Below, in pieces: positions 33,359 to 42,577 of a stretch of 64,000 bases of DNA. How positions within the stretch are numbered: position 1 is the stretch's first letter; each line of letters starts with the position of its first letter. The stretch spans positions 310,001-374,000 of the forward strand of contig NZ_FOOF01000004.1 in NCBI RefSeq assembly GCF_900113115.1, given 5' to 3'. This stretch comes from Duganella sp. CF458 (lineage in GTDB: Bacteria; Pseudomonadota; Gammaproteobacteria; Burkholderiales; Burkholderiaceae_D). Under the pieces are notes generated by a model, which had not been told where the DNA came from, did no database searches, and worked only from the letters and a program-made list of their open reading frames with translations. The position numbers were made by a program, and so were the translations under genes.

Positions 33359-34383
33359 CAGTTGGCCAGGCGCTCGGCGGCGCGGTTCAGCACGTGGACC
33401 ACCATGGCGATCGAGTGCGGAATCATCTTCTTGCCGACCACCACACGGTCGCCATGCGCGTTCGAGGACAGCACGATGCCGCCGTTAGCATACGAATAAG
33501 TGCCTCCCTGCGTCAGCAAGGGACGGATGTCGCTGACGCTTGCCGGCACGGGCGTGAAATCAGCCATGGCGGCAGCCACCAGTGCGGAATCGTTCAGGCG
33601 CTCGCTGTCGTAGTAGTCGTACACCCATTGCTCCCAACCCGAGTGGTCGTGGGCGGAGGTGGTCCAGCTGTGGTGCGGTTGCAGCAAGTCCGTGGTGTGC
33701 AGCACGAAGCCCAGCGACTGCGCGGTCGGCTGCGCCAGGAATTGCGAGAACCAGTACTGGCCCAGGTTGTCGATCGGCTGGAACGGCGCGGCCTCGAAAT
33801 CGGCATACATGGAAGGCGTGGAATACCCTCCCAGGCGGTAGTGCGCTTCGGTGATTCCGTAGGCGTTGTATTTGCTGCCGTCGCCGAACCAGCCTTTCAG
33901 GCCGCCGGCGCCGTCATCCAGGTAATCGCCATACAGCCAGCTCGCAGCCAGGTTGTCGATGTCGCCGGCCACGGTCATCTTGGCGTAGTTGTAGCCGCCG
34001 AACGGGTTGCCGTGCACGTCGCGGCCTGCCGTGTGATTCTGGAAATGCCAGAAGGTGGTGTACTTGACGATGCTGGCGCCGGCGCCCCACACGGGTGCCA
34101 TCTGGCAGTTGCCGGTGGTGGCGCCGCAGATATACGTGTCGGCGAAATCGTCGACGTCATACGCGCCCTGCCCCAGCGTTGCCGCAAACTGGTCGATCGT
34201 GTAGCCCGCGCGCGTTACGCCGGCCAGCAGCTTGTTGTAGTTGGTGCTACCAGGATTGGCCTTCATGTAATTGACTGCGTCCAACACGATACGACGGTGC
34301 GTCTCTTGCTGCCATGCGTGGGCCGGAAGGCTTACTGCGGATGCTGCCAGCGCGAGGCTGGCAGCGATGGTGCTCAGTTTCAT
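33358..34383 (-). CDS. Secreted phospholipase C / S1-P1 nuclease-fold protein
   Basis: A 341-residue secreted protein. A signal peptide (1-23) ends LPAHA, so the mature chain starts with Trp (WQQETHRRIVLDAV), as in zinc phospholipase C, where the N-terminal Trp and a nearby His bind zinc. Other probable ligands are in TTFWHFQNH, VAGDIDNLAASW and LGFVLHTTDLLQPHHSWT. The fold is the all-helical PLC/P1 nuclease group, and phospholipid hydrolysis is the likely activity. The ATG at 34383 is preceded by AGGAG. The first gene of a three-gene unit with a parvulin isomerase. Confidence 0.78.
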   Translation of the reverse strand: MKLSTIAASLALAASAVSLPAHAWQQETHRRIVLDAVNYMKANPGSTNYNKLLAGVTRAGYTIDQFAATLGQGAYDVDDFADTYICGATTGNCQMAPVWGAGASIVKYTTFWHFQNHTAGRDVHGNPFGGYNYAKMTVAGDIDNLAASWLYGDYLDDGAGGLKGWFGDGSKYNAYGITEAHYRLGGYSTPSMYADFEAAPFQPIDNLGQYWFSQFLAQPTAQSLGFVLHTTDLLQPHHSWTTSAHDHSGWEQWVYDYYDSERLNDSALVAAAMADFTPVPASVSDIRPLLTQGGTYSYANGGIVLSSNAHGDRVVVGKKMIPHSIAMVVHVLNRAAERLAN

Positions 34384-34470
34384 CTGGTGTCTCCTGGTTG
34401 AAAAGAGTCCAGACGATAGCGTCAAATTATGACGAACAGATGAAAAAGTATTCTAAAAATATTAACAAAC

Positions 34471-36153
34471 TCAGAACCGCTCCCACTCGTCGCCTGCAGT
34501 GGCACCGGCCACCTTGCGCTGCCGCGTCGGGCTCACCGCGCGCACCGCAACCGCGGTGGATGCGGCGGGACTGCTGGCATTGCGCAGTACCGGCGCCGAC
34601 TGCAGGTGGGCAACGCCGATGCGGAAGGCGCTCACCGCACGGGCCAGGACTTCCGCCTGGTCTTGCAAGGACTGCGACGCCGCCGCCGTTTGCTCCACCA
34701 GCGCGGCATTCTGCTGCGTGACCTGGTCCATCGAGGTAATCGACTGGTGCACCTGGGCGATACCGGCATTCTGCTCGGCGGTCGCGGCGCTGATTTCGGC
34801 CACGATGTCCGAGACTTGCTTCACGCTCGCCACCACGTCGCTCATGGTATCGCCGGCGCGCACCACCAGCTTGGTGCCGGAATCGACCTTCTCCACGCTG
34901 TCGTCGATCAGGGACTTGATTTCCTTGGCCGCGGCGGAGGAGCGCTGCGCCAGGTTGCGCACCTCGGTCGCCACCACCGCAAAGCCGCGCCCTTGCTCGC
35001 CGGCGCGGGCCGCTTCCACGGCGGCGTTCAGCGCCAGGATATTGGTCTGGAACGCAATGCCGTCGATCACGCTGATGATGTCCACGATCTTGTGCGAGGA
35101 AGCATTGATCGAGGCCATGGTGTCGATCACTTCCTTCACCACCTCGCCGCCCTGCACGGCGATCTGCGAGGCATTCTGCGCCAGCTGGTTGGCCTGGCGC
35201 GCATTGTCCGAGTTCTGGCTTACAGTGGAAGTCAGTTGCTCCATGCTGGAGGCGGTTTCCTCCAGCGCAGCCGCCTGGGCCGAAGTACGGTTATTCAGGT
35301 CGCCGGTGCCGGCCGCGATCTGGCGCGATGCGGTGCTGACCGCGTCCGCCGCCGACCGGGCCGTGCCCACAACGCCGCCGATTTCACCCAGCAGCTTGTT
35401 GAAGGCCGCGCCGGCGTGGCCGATTTCGTCCATGCGTTCCACTTCGACCTGGTGCGTCAGGTCCAGCGAGGAACTGACGTCTTCCATCGTGCCCTGCATC
35501 TTGTCCAGGCCACCGGTGATCACGCGGTACATCTTGTAGCCCATGAACCCCACGATCAACAGCACCGCGACGGTGACCGCGACCAGGATGGTGACGGCCT
35601 TCGCGTAATCGGCATCGCTGTCGGCCTTCACCTTTTCTATCAGCTTCTGGTTATAGGCCACATGGTCGTCCAGGCTTTTCTTCACGCCGCCGGCACCCAG
35701 CGCCAGCGGCGAACCGGCTACCAGCGTGGCGCGCACGCCATCCATGTCGCCCGCGTGCGAAGCGGTGATGAACGGCACCAGCGCCTGGCGATAAGTCTCC
35801 ATGGCCGCCTTGTCCTGCTCCAGCATCTTGCGGTCGGTGTCGTCGAAGACATTGTTCTTCGCGTAGTCGGCCAGCACCTTGTCGAAGTTGGCGTGCGCAT
35901 CGTTGTAGGCCTTGTCCAGCGCAGTCTTGTCGGGCAGGTTGGAGAACACCGACAAGCGATAACCGGCCAGGCGGCTGTCGCTCACCGCCGCCTTGGCGGC
36001 ATTAATGGCTGAGACACTGGGAATCAGGCGGGTCTGCACCAGTTCCATGCGCTGCTGGGCATCGCGCAGTTGCCACAAGCCCTGGGCGCCGACAAACAGC
36101 AGGCCGATAAACGCAATTGCCAGGGTAATCATCAGTCGATTGCTGATCTTCAT
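34471..36153 (-). CDS. Methyl-accepting chemotaxis protein
   Basis: A 560-residue inner-membrane chemoreceptor. TM1 ([19 protein letters not shown]) and TM2 ([20 protein letters not shown], near 195) bracket a four-helix-bundle periplasmic domain. A HAMP-like linker, methylation helices and the signalling tip follow ([40 protein letters not shown]). The protein ends in DEWERF, a WxxF-type pentapeptide that tethers CheR/CheB, so it should be a high-abundance-type receptor. Ligand unknown. No other chemotaxis genes are adjacent. Confidence 0.95.
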   Translation of the reverse strand: MKISNRLMITLAIAFIGLLFVGAQGLWQLRDAQQRMELVQTRLIPSVSAINAAKAAVSDSRLAGYRLSVFSNLPDKTALDKAYNDAHANFDKVLADYAKNNVFDDTDRKMLEQDKAAMETYRQALVPFITASHAGDMDGVRATLVAGSPLALGAGGVKKSLDDHVAYNQKLIEKVKADSDADYAKAVTILVAVTVAVLLIVGFMGYKMYRVITGGLDKMQGTMEDVSSSLDLTHQVEVERMDEIGHAGAAFNKLLGEIGGVVGTARSAADAVSTASRQIAAGTGDLNNRTSAQAAALEETASSMEQLTSTVSQNSDNARQANQLAQNASQIAVQGGEVVKEVIDTMASINASSHKIVDIISVIDGIAFQTNILALNAAVEAARAGEQGRGFAVVATEVRNLAQRSSAAAKEIKSLIDDSVEKVDSGTKLVVRAGDTMSDVVASVKQVSDIVAEISAATAEQNAGIAQVHQSITSMDQVTQQNAALVEQTAAASQSLQDQAEVLARAVSAFRIGVAHLQSAPVLRNASSPAASTAVAVRAVSPTRQRKVAGATAGDEWERF

Positions 36154-36281
36154 GATGGGCTTTCTTCCTATGCAAGTGAATCGCTATCGCGGCCTTAGGA
36201 ACATGCAATTGGCCACACGTATTGATGACGCCTATCATCCATTCATCGTTGCAGTCCAACCTTACTTTTCGAGGAGCTATC

Positions 36282-36764
36282 ATGTCCCCACTTGGCATTT
36301 TCCACACTGCGCTCGGTGTACTGGCCCTTGGTTCCGGCATCGCCGCCTACGCCATGCACGGCGGCATCAGCCCGCGCAGCAAGGCCGGCTTGCTCTACCT
36401 GGCCAGCACCCTGGTGGTCAGCCTGACCGGCTTCGGGCTGTTCGCCCACGGTGGCTTTGGCAAACCCCATGGCCTTGCCGTCCTCACCCTGCTGACCCTG
36501 GCCCTTGCCTACGCCGCTGGCTCATCCGGATGGTTCGGCGCCGCCGGCCGCAAGATCGAGACCGTCGGCTACTCGTTTACCTTTTTCCTGCACTTCATTC
36601 CCGGCATCACCGAAACCTTTACCCGGGTCCCGCTCGGCAATCCGGTATTCGACAGTCCGGAGGCCCCGCCCTTGAAAGCGATTGCCGGAGTATTGTTCCT
36701 GTTGTTCCTGGCCGGTGCACGCGCCCAGCTCAAGGCCATGCCGTCAGAATTGCGTCGCCAGTGA
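36282..36764 (+). CDS. Small multi-pass membrane protein
   Basis: A 160-residue protein with about four hydrophobic segments (FHTALGVLALGSGIAAYAMH, AGLLYLASTLVVSLTGFGLF, HGLAVLTLLTLALAYAAGSS, AIAGVLFLLFLAGARAQLKA). It resembles DUF2306-like membrane proteins of unknown function. The ATG at 36282 is preceded by GAGGAG. It is divergent from the chemoreceptor gene and overlaps the convergent 306-residue membrane protein gene by 21 bases. Confidence 0.72.
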   Translation: MSPLGIFHTALGVLALGSGIAAYAMHGGISPRSKAGLLYLASTLVVSLTGFGLFAHGGFGKPHGLAVLTLLTLALAYAAGSSGWFGAAGRKIETVGYSFTFFLHFIPGITETFTRVPLGNPVFDSPEAPPLKAIAGVLFLLFLAGARAQLKAMPSELRRQ

Positions 36765-37664
36765 TTCGTGGAAGATCGGCGGCTGGACGTCCGAACCGAA
36801 ACCGTGGTCGAGTTCTTCCAGGCGGCGCTGCGGCACCTCCTTGAGGTCCGCAATCTGCGGGGTCCAGCGCAGCAGACGGTCGGCATCGAAACGGTCGACG
36901 GCACAGGCGATCGCAAAGCCGCTCATGGCGCTGACGCGACTGTGGGCATGGGCCTGGGCCTCGCGGATCGCCAGCACATAACGCTCCACCGTCAGCCCGG
37001 TCGAAGGTGCCTTGCCGACCTTTTCGCGCAGGCGCAACAGCAAATCGGTGTGCGTCGCGAGCAGCTCCATCAGGCCGCTGCCCGGCCGGCACGTTGCCAC
37101 ATCGTGATCGCCGCGCATCAGGTAAGTGACCGCCGACGGCTTATGGTTGCTGGTCACGACACGAATACTGCCGCCCACCATCGACATGATGCTGAAGTAG
37201 ATCCCCTCGTTGTTCGCTGCCGTGCCGGCCTGCGGCATCAGCTTCAACTGCTGGATTTCGATGATCATGCTGCCTTCGGCGTCGGCAAACATGGCCGCGA
37301 CACCGGCCAGGGTCGGCGCGCTCGGATAGGTCGTGTAGTCGCCCAGCGGACGGAAGCCGCGGGTGGCGAGCTGGGTCGCGTAATCGTCGATCAGGCTCCA
37401 GTCGACCTGCTTGCGCGCCGTCGCGCTGTCGCGGTCGATGCGGACGTAGGAGGCAAGCTCCTGCATCGGTGCCAGCACGCCCTGGCGGATCTTGTAGGCA
37501 GTACGCAGGAAAGTCAGCAGACCGACAGCGCCGACCACCACGGCCAGCCAAAACAGGCCAACGGGCGCCCCAAGCAATGGTGTGAGGATGGCAGCCAGCG
37601 CGGCACACACGCCGCTGTTGAATACCGAATTCCTGAACAATGCCTTCTTCAAATGCAGCGCCAT
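36744..37664 (-). CDS. Hypothetical membrane protein
   Basis: A 306-residue protein with two N-terminal hydrophobic segments (SGVCAALAAILTPLLGAPVG and GLFWLAVVVGAVGLLTFLRT), then a large soluble domain, probably cytoplasmic. No known domain is recognised. The soluble part has well-formed alternating strands and helices (SMIIEIQQLKLMPQAGTAAN, GGSIRVVTSNHKPSAVTYLM), so it is very likely a real protein. It overlaps the convergent plus-strand gene at its 3' end. Confidence 0.68.
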   Translation of the reverse strand: MALHLKKALFRNSVFNSGVCAALAAILTPLLGAPVGLFWLAVVVGAVGLLTFLRTAYKIRQGVLAPMQELASYVRIDRDSATARKQVDWSLIDDYATQLATRGFRPLGDYTTYPSAPTLAGVAAMFADAEGSMIIEIQQLKLMPQAGTAANNEGIYFSIMSMVGGSIRVVTSNHKPSAVTYLMRGDHDVATCRPGSGLMELLATHTDLLLRLREKVGKAPSTGLTVERYVLAIREAQAHAHSRVSAMSGFAIACAVDRFDADRLLRWTPQIADLKEVPQRRLEELDHGFGSDVQPPIFHESLATQF

Positions 37665-37738
37665 ACACTCTCCCTATAGATGGGGAAAATTATAGCGATG
37701 CGGATGGGGTTGAAAATGCACGCATTCTCACCATTCCT

Positions 37739-37759
37739 CACCTTTCATCATGAAAGGTG
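37739..37759. terminator. Hairpin spanning the stop codon of the hydrolase gene
   Basis: CACCTTTCA-TCA-TGAAAGGTG is a perfect 9-bp stem with a 3-base loop. On the minus strand the loop is the TGA stop codon of the hydrolase gene. No T-run follows, so it may stabilise the mRNA end rather than terminate. Confidence 0.35.
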
Positions 37760-38383
37760 CTGACTGAACCACTCGCGTGCCAGGCGGGCCACTTCTTCCA
37801 GCGCACCCGGCTCTTCAAACAGATGGGTCGCGCCGGGCACAATGTCGATGCGTTTTTTGCAATGAAGATTATGGAAGGCGGACTCATTGAGTTCAACCAC
37901 GCCTTCATCGCGGCCGCCGACAATGAACAGGGTGGGCGCCGTCACCCGCGCCAAGGCCACCTGTCCGGTCAGGTCGGGCCGGCCGCCGCGCGAAACCACG
38001 GCCGCCACGCCGGCTTTGCGTTCCGCGGCCAGCTGCAATGCCGCAGCGGCGCCGGTGCTGGCGCCGAACAAGGCCAGCGGCAGGCCGCGCGTTGCCGCCG
38101 CCGCGGCCAGCCAGTCGGCAGCCAGGCCGAGGCGTTCGGTCAGCAAGCCGATCTTGAAACGGGTGCGGTAGACCTGGTCCTCGGCCGGAGTGAGCAAGTC
38201 CATCAGCAAGGTGCCGATGCCGGCCGTGCGCAAGACGCCGGCCACGAAATTGTTGCGGGGGCTGAAGCGGCTGCTGCCGCCGCCATGGGCAAACAGCACG
38301 ATGCCTTTCGCGCCTGCCGGCAGGTCGAGCGTGCCGGCCACTTCACCGGCAGGGGTGGCGATGCTGGCGGTTTCTTGGTGCAT
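37748..38383 (-). CDS. Dienelactone-hydrolase-like alpha/beta hydrolase
   Basis: A 211-residue cytosolic hydrolase. GIVLFAHGGGSSRFSPRNNF supplies the oxyanion loop. The nucleophile elbow is LALFGASTGAAAALQLAAER (GASTG). The Asp and His of the triad fit VGGRDEGV and IVPGATHLFEEP. Small hydrolases of this type are often annotated as dienelactone hydrolase family proteins or found with phosphoribosyltransferases; the true substrate is unknown. It stands alone, 42 bases from the DUF5329 gene end. Confidence 0.82.
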   Translation of the reverse strand: MHQETASIATPAGEVAGTLDLPAGAKGIVLFAHGGGSSRFSPRNNFVAGVLRTAGIGTLLMDLLTPAEDQVYRTRFKIGLLTERLGLAADWLAAAAATRGLPLALFGASTGAAAALQLAAERKAGVAAVVSRGGRPDLTGQVALARVTAPTLFIVGGRDEGVVELNESAFHNLHCKKRIDIVPGATHLFEEPGALEEVARLAREWFSQHLS

Positions 38384-38425
38384 GGCTGGCTGTCCTCCTG
38401 GCCCACTATACCGCCAGCCCGGTTG

Positions 38426-38788
38426 TCAATGCGCGCGAATGGCTTTCAGTTCAGTGCTTAGCCAGGCCTTGCTGTCCACCGGCGCCGCCGTGCCGCATTT
38501 GACCAGGTAGGCTTTGCCGCTCGAACTGCTGGTGCTGGCGCCAAGCTCGATGAACTGCTCGGCGTTCTTGACCATGTCTTTCTTTTCCAGGTATTCGAGC
38601 TTGCGCAGCAGGTGGGTCCTGGCGTCGGCGCCGCTGTACCAGCTGCCATTGCGGTTGAACTGGCAGCCGGACGACTGCAGGCGGGTCAGCAGCGCATCGA
38701 CTTCGGCGCGGGCCGGCGCCGGCAAGGGGGCGGCCTGGGCGGCGGCAGCGGCCAAGGCGAATGCAAGGGCGACGATCCGGCGCATCAT
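38426..38788 (-). CDS. DUF5329 secreted small protein
   Basis: A 120-residue exported protein. The signal peptide ends at AAAQA. The mature part matches the DUF5329 pattern: LLTRLQSSGCQFNRNGSWYS, then ADARTHLLRKLEYLEKKDMV and a C-terminal YLVKCGTAAPVDSKAWLSTE. The two Cys probably form a disulfide in the periplasm. Function unknown. The ATG is preceded by AAGGAG and overlaps the stop of the coiled-coil protein gene by 4 bases, so the two are cotranscribed. Confidence 0.8.
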   Translation of the reverse strand: MMRRIVALAFALAAAAAQAAPLPAPARAEVDALLTRLQSSGCQFNRNGSWYSGADARTHLLRKLEYLEKKDMVKNAEQFIELGASTSSSSGKAYLVKCGTAAPVDSKAWLSTELKAIRAH

Positions 38789-39213
38789 TTCTCCTTCCTG
38801 CGCACTTTATACGGCGCCAGGATATTCCCGCAGCGGATATTGCCGGCGGCGACCCGAGCATTAAAGGCATGCAGCTCTTTCTCAAGGCTGTTCCCTTCGG
38901 TGTTCAGGCTGGCCGCGCGGGCGTTCAATTCATCCTGCCGTGCATTGTAGGCGGCGACGGCGGCACTGTCGGTGCGCACCACCCGGGCCGACGCGGCTTC
39001 ATGCGCCGCCAGTTCGGCCGCGGTGCGCTCCAGTGCCGCCTCGTGTTCGCGGAAGCGGCGGGTCAGGGCTTGGCGCTGGGGCCGCAGCTCGCCCTCCTCC
39101 GCCATGCAGGCTTTATAGGCTGGAGTATCGGGTTGCGGCGGCATTGGCTGGGCGAAGGCGGAGCCGGCGAAAGTGGTCGCGGCAGTTGCCGCGGCGAGTA
39201 TCATATATTTCAT
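38785..39213 (-). CDS. Exported coiled-coil hypothetical protein
   Basis: A 142-residue exported protein with a signal peptide (MKYMILAAATAATTFAGSAF, cleavage near FAQ). The mature domain is mostly charged helix (RRFREHEAALERTAAELAAH) likely to form a coiled coil, with a Cys near each end (YKACMAEEG and GNIRCGNIL). No known family. It is divergent from the APC transporter gene. It is coupled to the DUF5329 gene by overlap. Confidence 0.68.
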   Translation of the reverse strand: MKYMILAAATAATTFAGSAFAQPMPPQPDTPAYKACMAEEGELRPQRQALTRRFREHEAALERTAAELAAHEAASARVVRTDSAAVAAYNARQDELNARAASLNTEGNSLEKELHAFNARVAAGNIRCGNILAPYKVRRKEK

Positions 39214-39346
39214 CTGTGGGGCAAGGACTTTAAAGGCAACAAACAATTCAGATTTACAATCCTACAACATCCTCCCGCAAACCCGTGTGCTAATATGCGG
39301 CAGCCTTTTTTTGGCGATCCCAAAAGAGAAGATATTGGAGAGACAC

Positions 39347-40744
39347 GTGAGCATTTTTAGGACTAAGAACCTGGACGACATGTTAGCAGCCACCCGTACC
39401 CCGGGCGGCCTGCAGAAAGTGCTGGGTCCAATGGACCTGGTGCTGATGGGCATTGGCGCCATTGTCGGTACCGGCATCTTCGTCTTGACCGGCACCGGCG
39501 CATTGACCGCCGGCCCGGCCCTGACGATTTCCTTCGTCGTCGCTGCACTGGCCTGCGGTTTCGCCGCGCTGTGCTACGCCGAATTCGCCTCGACCGTTCC
39601 GGTTGCCGGCTCCATCTACACCTATAGCTACGCCACCCTGGGCGAGCTGGTGGCATGGATGATCGGGTGGGACCTGATGCTCGAATATGGCCTGGCCACT
39701 TCCGCCGTGTCGGTGGCCTGGTCCGGTTACTTCCAATCGCTGATCGCCGGCATCGGCATTCACTTGCCGGCCGCGCTGACCGCCGCACCTGGCGCCGTGC
39801 CGGGCGTCACTACCGTGTTCAACCTGCCGGCCTTCCTGATCATGATCCTGCTGACCGCCATGCTCGGCTGGGGCGTGCGCGAATCGGCCCGCGTCAACAA
39901 CATCATGGTGGTCATCAAGATCGGCGTGGTGCTGCTGTTCATCGGCGTTGGCGCCGGCCACGTGCAGCCGGCCAACTGGCAGCCGTTCATGCCATTCGGC
40001 GCCTCCGGCGTGATGAGCGCCGCCGCCCTGGTGTTCTTTGCCTTCATCGGCTTCGACGCCGTGACTTCCGCTGCGGAAGAAGTGAAACGTCCCGAGCGCG
40101 ACCTGCCGATCGGCATCATCGGCTCGCTGGCCGTCTGCACCATCCTGTACGTGATCGTGGCAGGCATCATGACCGGCATCGTCCCTTACCAGCAATTCCT
40201 GGGCGTCGACCACCCTGTATCGCTGGCACTGCAATACGCCGGTGAAAACTGGTTCGCCGGCTGGGTATCGCTGGGCGCCATCCTCGGCATGACCACCGTG
40301 ATCCTGGTGATGGCCTACGGCCAGACCCGCATCATCTTCGCCATGTCGCGCGACGGCCTGCTGCCGAAGAAGCTGTCGCAGGTACACCCTAAATATCACA
40401 CCCCATTCTTCGCCACCTGGATGGTCGGCCTGATCTTCGGCTTCATCGCCGCCCTGGTCCCGCTGAACGTGCTGGCCGAACTGGTCAACATGGGTACCCT
40501 GGCTGCCTTCTGCCTGGTGTCGATCGCCGTGATCATCATGCGCAAGAAGCGTCCCGACCTGCACCGCGCCTTCCGCTGCCCTGGCGTGCCGGTGGTTCCT
40601 GGCCTGGCCGTTGTCTTCTGCCTGTCGCTGATGGCCTTCCTGTCGGCCATTACCTGGCTGGCTTTCGGCATCTGGCTGGCACTGGGCCTGGTGGTGTATT
40701 TCGGCTACTCGCGCCACCATTCGGAGCTGGGCAAGGCGAAGTAA
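39347..40744 (+). CDS. APC family amino acid permease (CAT/YfnA-like)
   Basis: A 465-residue inner-membrane transporter with about 12 helices. Key motifs are DLVLMGIGAIVGTGIFVLTG (substrate-binding GxGxxxGxG-like loop in helix 1), FAALCYAEFASTVPVAGSIY and FFAFIGFDAVTSAAEEVKRP. These place it with cationic or general amino acid permeases of the YfnA type. The start is a GTG at 39347 with TTGGAGAG upstream; longer readings run into the divergent gene. A strong terminator follows at 40765. Confidence 0.9.
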   Translation: MSIFRTKNLDDMLAATRTPGGLQKVLGPMDLVLMGIGAIVGTGIFVLTGTGALTAGPALTISFVVAALACGFAALCYAEFASTVPVAGSIYTYSYATLGELVAWMIGWDLMLEYGLATSAVSVAWSGYFQSLIAGIGIHLPAALTAAPGAVPGVTTVFNLPAFLIMILLTAMLGWGVRESARVNNIMVVIKIGVVLLFIGVGAGHVQPANWQPFMPFGASGVMSAAALVFFAFIGFDAVTSAAEEVKRPERDLPIGIIGSLAVCTILYVIVAGIMTGIVPYQQFLGVDHPVSLALQYAGENWFAGWVSLGAILGMTTVILVMAYGQTRIIFAMSRDGLLPKKLSQVHPKYHTPFFATWMVGLIFGFIAALVPLNVLAELVNMGTLAAFCLVSIAVIIMRKKRPDLHRAFRCPGVPVVPGLAVVFCLSLMAFLSAITWLAFGIWLALGLVVYFGYSRHHSELGKAK

Positions 40745-40764
40745 GAATCGACCTACATCCAAAG

Positions 40765-40790
40765 AAAGCCCGCAGCTGCGGGCTTTTTTG
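40765..40790 (+). terminator. Rho-independent terminator after the APC permease
   Basis: AAAGCCCGCAG-CTGCGGGCTTT forms an 11-bp perfect stem followed by a run of T, 20 bases after the permease stop. Confidence 0.92.
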
Positions 40791-40890
40791 TTGTTGCGCG
40801 CCTACCACGAAAATTGGCGCTGACGCCGACAATCTGTAACACTGTGCCCCGTAGTCAGCTTGTTCACCACCAATAACAACGGGAGAGAGC

Positions 40891-42090
40891 ATGACGATGA
40901 AAAGGATTTGCAGCGCGCTTGCCGCGCTTTCAGCAGCCAGCTTCGCCATCCAGGCGAGCGCCCAGGAAGGAGGACCTTCCGTCACCATCAGCGGCTTTGG
41001 CACCGCGGCCCTCACCTCCACCGACACCGACGACGCTGAATTCATCCGGCCCAACCAGGCATCGGGCGTGCGCAAGGATTGGCGCACCGGGGTCGATTCG
41101 AACTTCGGCATCCAGGCCACGATGAAGATCAACGACATGATCTCGCTCACCGGCCAAGGCCTGGTGCGCAAGGACGCCATCGACCATTACCGCGCCCAAG
41201 CCGCATGGGCCTTTGCCAAGTTCAAGGTCAACGACGAATTCAGCGTGCGCGTCGGCCGCATGGGCGCGCCGATCTACATGATCTCCGACTTCCGCAACGT
41301 GGGCTATGCCAACACCATGTTGCGCCCGCCGGCTGAAGTCTATCGCCAGGTCACGCTGGACTCCTTCGACGGCGTCGACGTGCTGTACCAGCACAGTTTC
41401 GGCGACACCTCCTTGAGCGTACAACTGGGCACCGGCCGCGCCGACGTCGAGCAGCCGGCGCAGGACGTCGAGTTCCGCAAGATGCTGCTGTTGCACGTGG
41501 TGGCGGAAAATGGCCCGTTCACGCTGCGCTTCGGCCGCGCGCAGGCCGACTTCAGCGTGGTTGACAATCCCACCCTGACCGGACTGGTGACGACGCTGCG
41601 CACCGTGGGCCTGGGCTCGGTGGCGAACATGATGCCGCTGAACGACGTGAAGGGCACTTTCACCTCCTTCGGCGGCACCATGGATTGGAAGAACGTGGTG
41701 CTGCAGGCCGAATACGCCATGCGCCGCACCGATACGCTGATCGTGCACGACACCAACTCGTGGTACGCGATGGCGGGCTACCGCTTCGGCAAGTTCCTGC
41801 CCTATTACTACCACGGCAGCATCAAGCAGAAGTCGGACCGCAGCGTGGCGGGCTTACCGACCACCGGGCCGCTGGCACCGATCGGCGCGGGCGTCAACAG
41901 CCTGGCCAAGGCGGCACTGCAAACGTCGGATGCGATCGGCGTGCGCTGGGACTTCTACAAATCGCTGGCACTGAAGGTCCAGGTCGACCACATCAAGCCC
42001 AAGGACGGCCCCGGCGCATTCATCAATTCCAAGCCTGGCTTCAATGAGTCAGTGAATGTGTATGCGGTAGCTCTCGACTTCGTGTTCTGA
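40891..42090 (+). CDS. Outer-membrane porin-like protein
   Basis: A 399-residue exported beta-barrel protein. The signal peptide ends ASAQE. Strands such as PSVTISGFGTAALTSTDTDD, FAKFKVNDEFSVRVGRMGAP and ESVNVYAVALDFVF with terminal Phe mark an outer-membrane barrel. It differs from classical Burkholderia trimeric porins. A small phosphate-binding-like protein follows 10 bases later; this porin/binding-protein pair is common in beta-proteobacteria and suggests uptake or sensing of an oxyanion such as phosphate (inference). Confidence 0.82.
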   Translation: MTMKRICSALAALSAASFAIQASAQEGGPSVTISGFGTAALTSTDTDDAEFIRPNQASGVRKDWRTGVDSNFGIQATMKINDMISLTGQGLVRKDAIDHYRAQAAWAFAKFKVNDEFSVRVGRMGAPIYMISDFRNVGYANTMLRPPAEVYRQVTLDSFDGVDVLYQHSFGDTSLSVQLGTGRADVEQPAQDVEFRKMLLLHVVAENGPFTLRFGRAQADFSVVDNPTLTGLVTTLRTVGLGSVANMMPLNDVKGTFTSFGGTMDWKNVVLQAEYAMRRTDTLIVHDTNSWYAMAGYRFGKFLPYYYHGSIKQKSDRSVAGLPTTGPLAPIGAGVNSLAKAALQTSDAIGVRWDFYKSLALKVQVDHIKPKDGPGAFINSKPGFNESVNVYAVALDFVF

Positions 42091-42100
42091 GGAGGCAGCC

Positions 42101-42508
42101 ATGGACAAGCGAATCAAGCCGCTGCTTGCCGCAGCGATGATGTGTGCCGCCCTGCCCCTGCTGGCAGCCGAAATCGTGGTGGTGGTCAATCCGAAGAATC
42201 CGGCCTCGCGCATGTTCAGCGAGCAGGCGGCCCAGTTCTTCCTCGGTAAATCGACCCTGTTCACGCCGATCGAACACACCGAGGGCCCGCTGCGCAATGA
42301 GTTCAGCCAGAAGGTGCTGGGCAAGGACAGCGCCCAGGTCAAGGCGCAGTGGTCGAAGCTGGTGTTCACCGGCAAAGGCACCGCGCCCAAGGAATACGGG
42401 TCCAGCGCCGAAGTGAAGAAGGCAGTCGCCGCCGACGTGCAGGCCATCGGCTATATCGAGAAGTCCGCCGTCGACGACAGCGTCAAAGTCATCCTCACTG
42501 TGCAGTAA
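42101..42508 (+). CDS. Small PstS-like (phosphate-binding) periplasmic protein
   Basis: A 135-residue exported protein (signal peptide to about residue 22). It resembles one lobe of the phosphate ABC transporter binding protein: AEIVVVVNPKNPASRMFSEQ, AAQFFLGKSTLFTPIEHTEG, and DVQAIGYIEKSAVDDSVKVI near the end (the GYxxxxxV pattern of PstS-like proteins). It is much shorter than PstS and has no ABC partner nearby. AGGAGG precedes the ATG. Cotranscribed with the porin gene. Confidence 0.8.
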   Translation: MDKRIKPLLAAAMMCAALPLLAAEIVVVVNPKNPASRMFSEQAAQFFLGKSTLFTPIEHTEGPLRNEFSQKVLGKDSAQVKAQWSKLVFTGKGTAPKEYGSSAEVKKAVAADVQAIGYIEKSAVDDSVKVILTVQ

Positions 42509-42532
42509 ACCGGCACAATCGCCGGAAAACAC

Positions 42533-42572
42533 GGGGACGGCCCCATAAATGGGGTACGTCCCCATTTTTTTT
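42533..42572. terminator. Palindromic hairpin with T-run (terminator, REP-like)
   Basis: GGGGACG (42533-42539) pairs with CGTCCCC (42557-42563), and CCCC (42541-42544) with GGGG (42551-42554) inside it. A run of eight T follows at 42565-42572. It lies 24 bases after the binding-protein gene and just before the EamA gene. The GGGGACG...CGTCCCC word resembles repeated extragenic palindromes, so it could be both terminator and repeat copy. Confidence 0.7.
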
Positions 42573-42577
42573 CTGCG

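Noticed and set aside
39383..40762. 459-codon minus-strand frame opposite the APC permease
   Set aside because: Antisense shadow of a membrane transporter; His/Gln/Asp-rich with no family.
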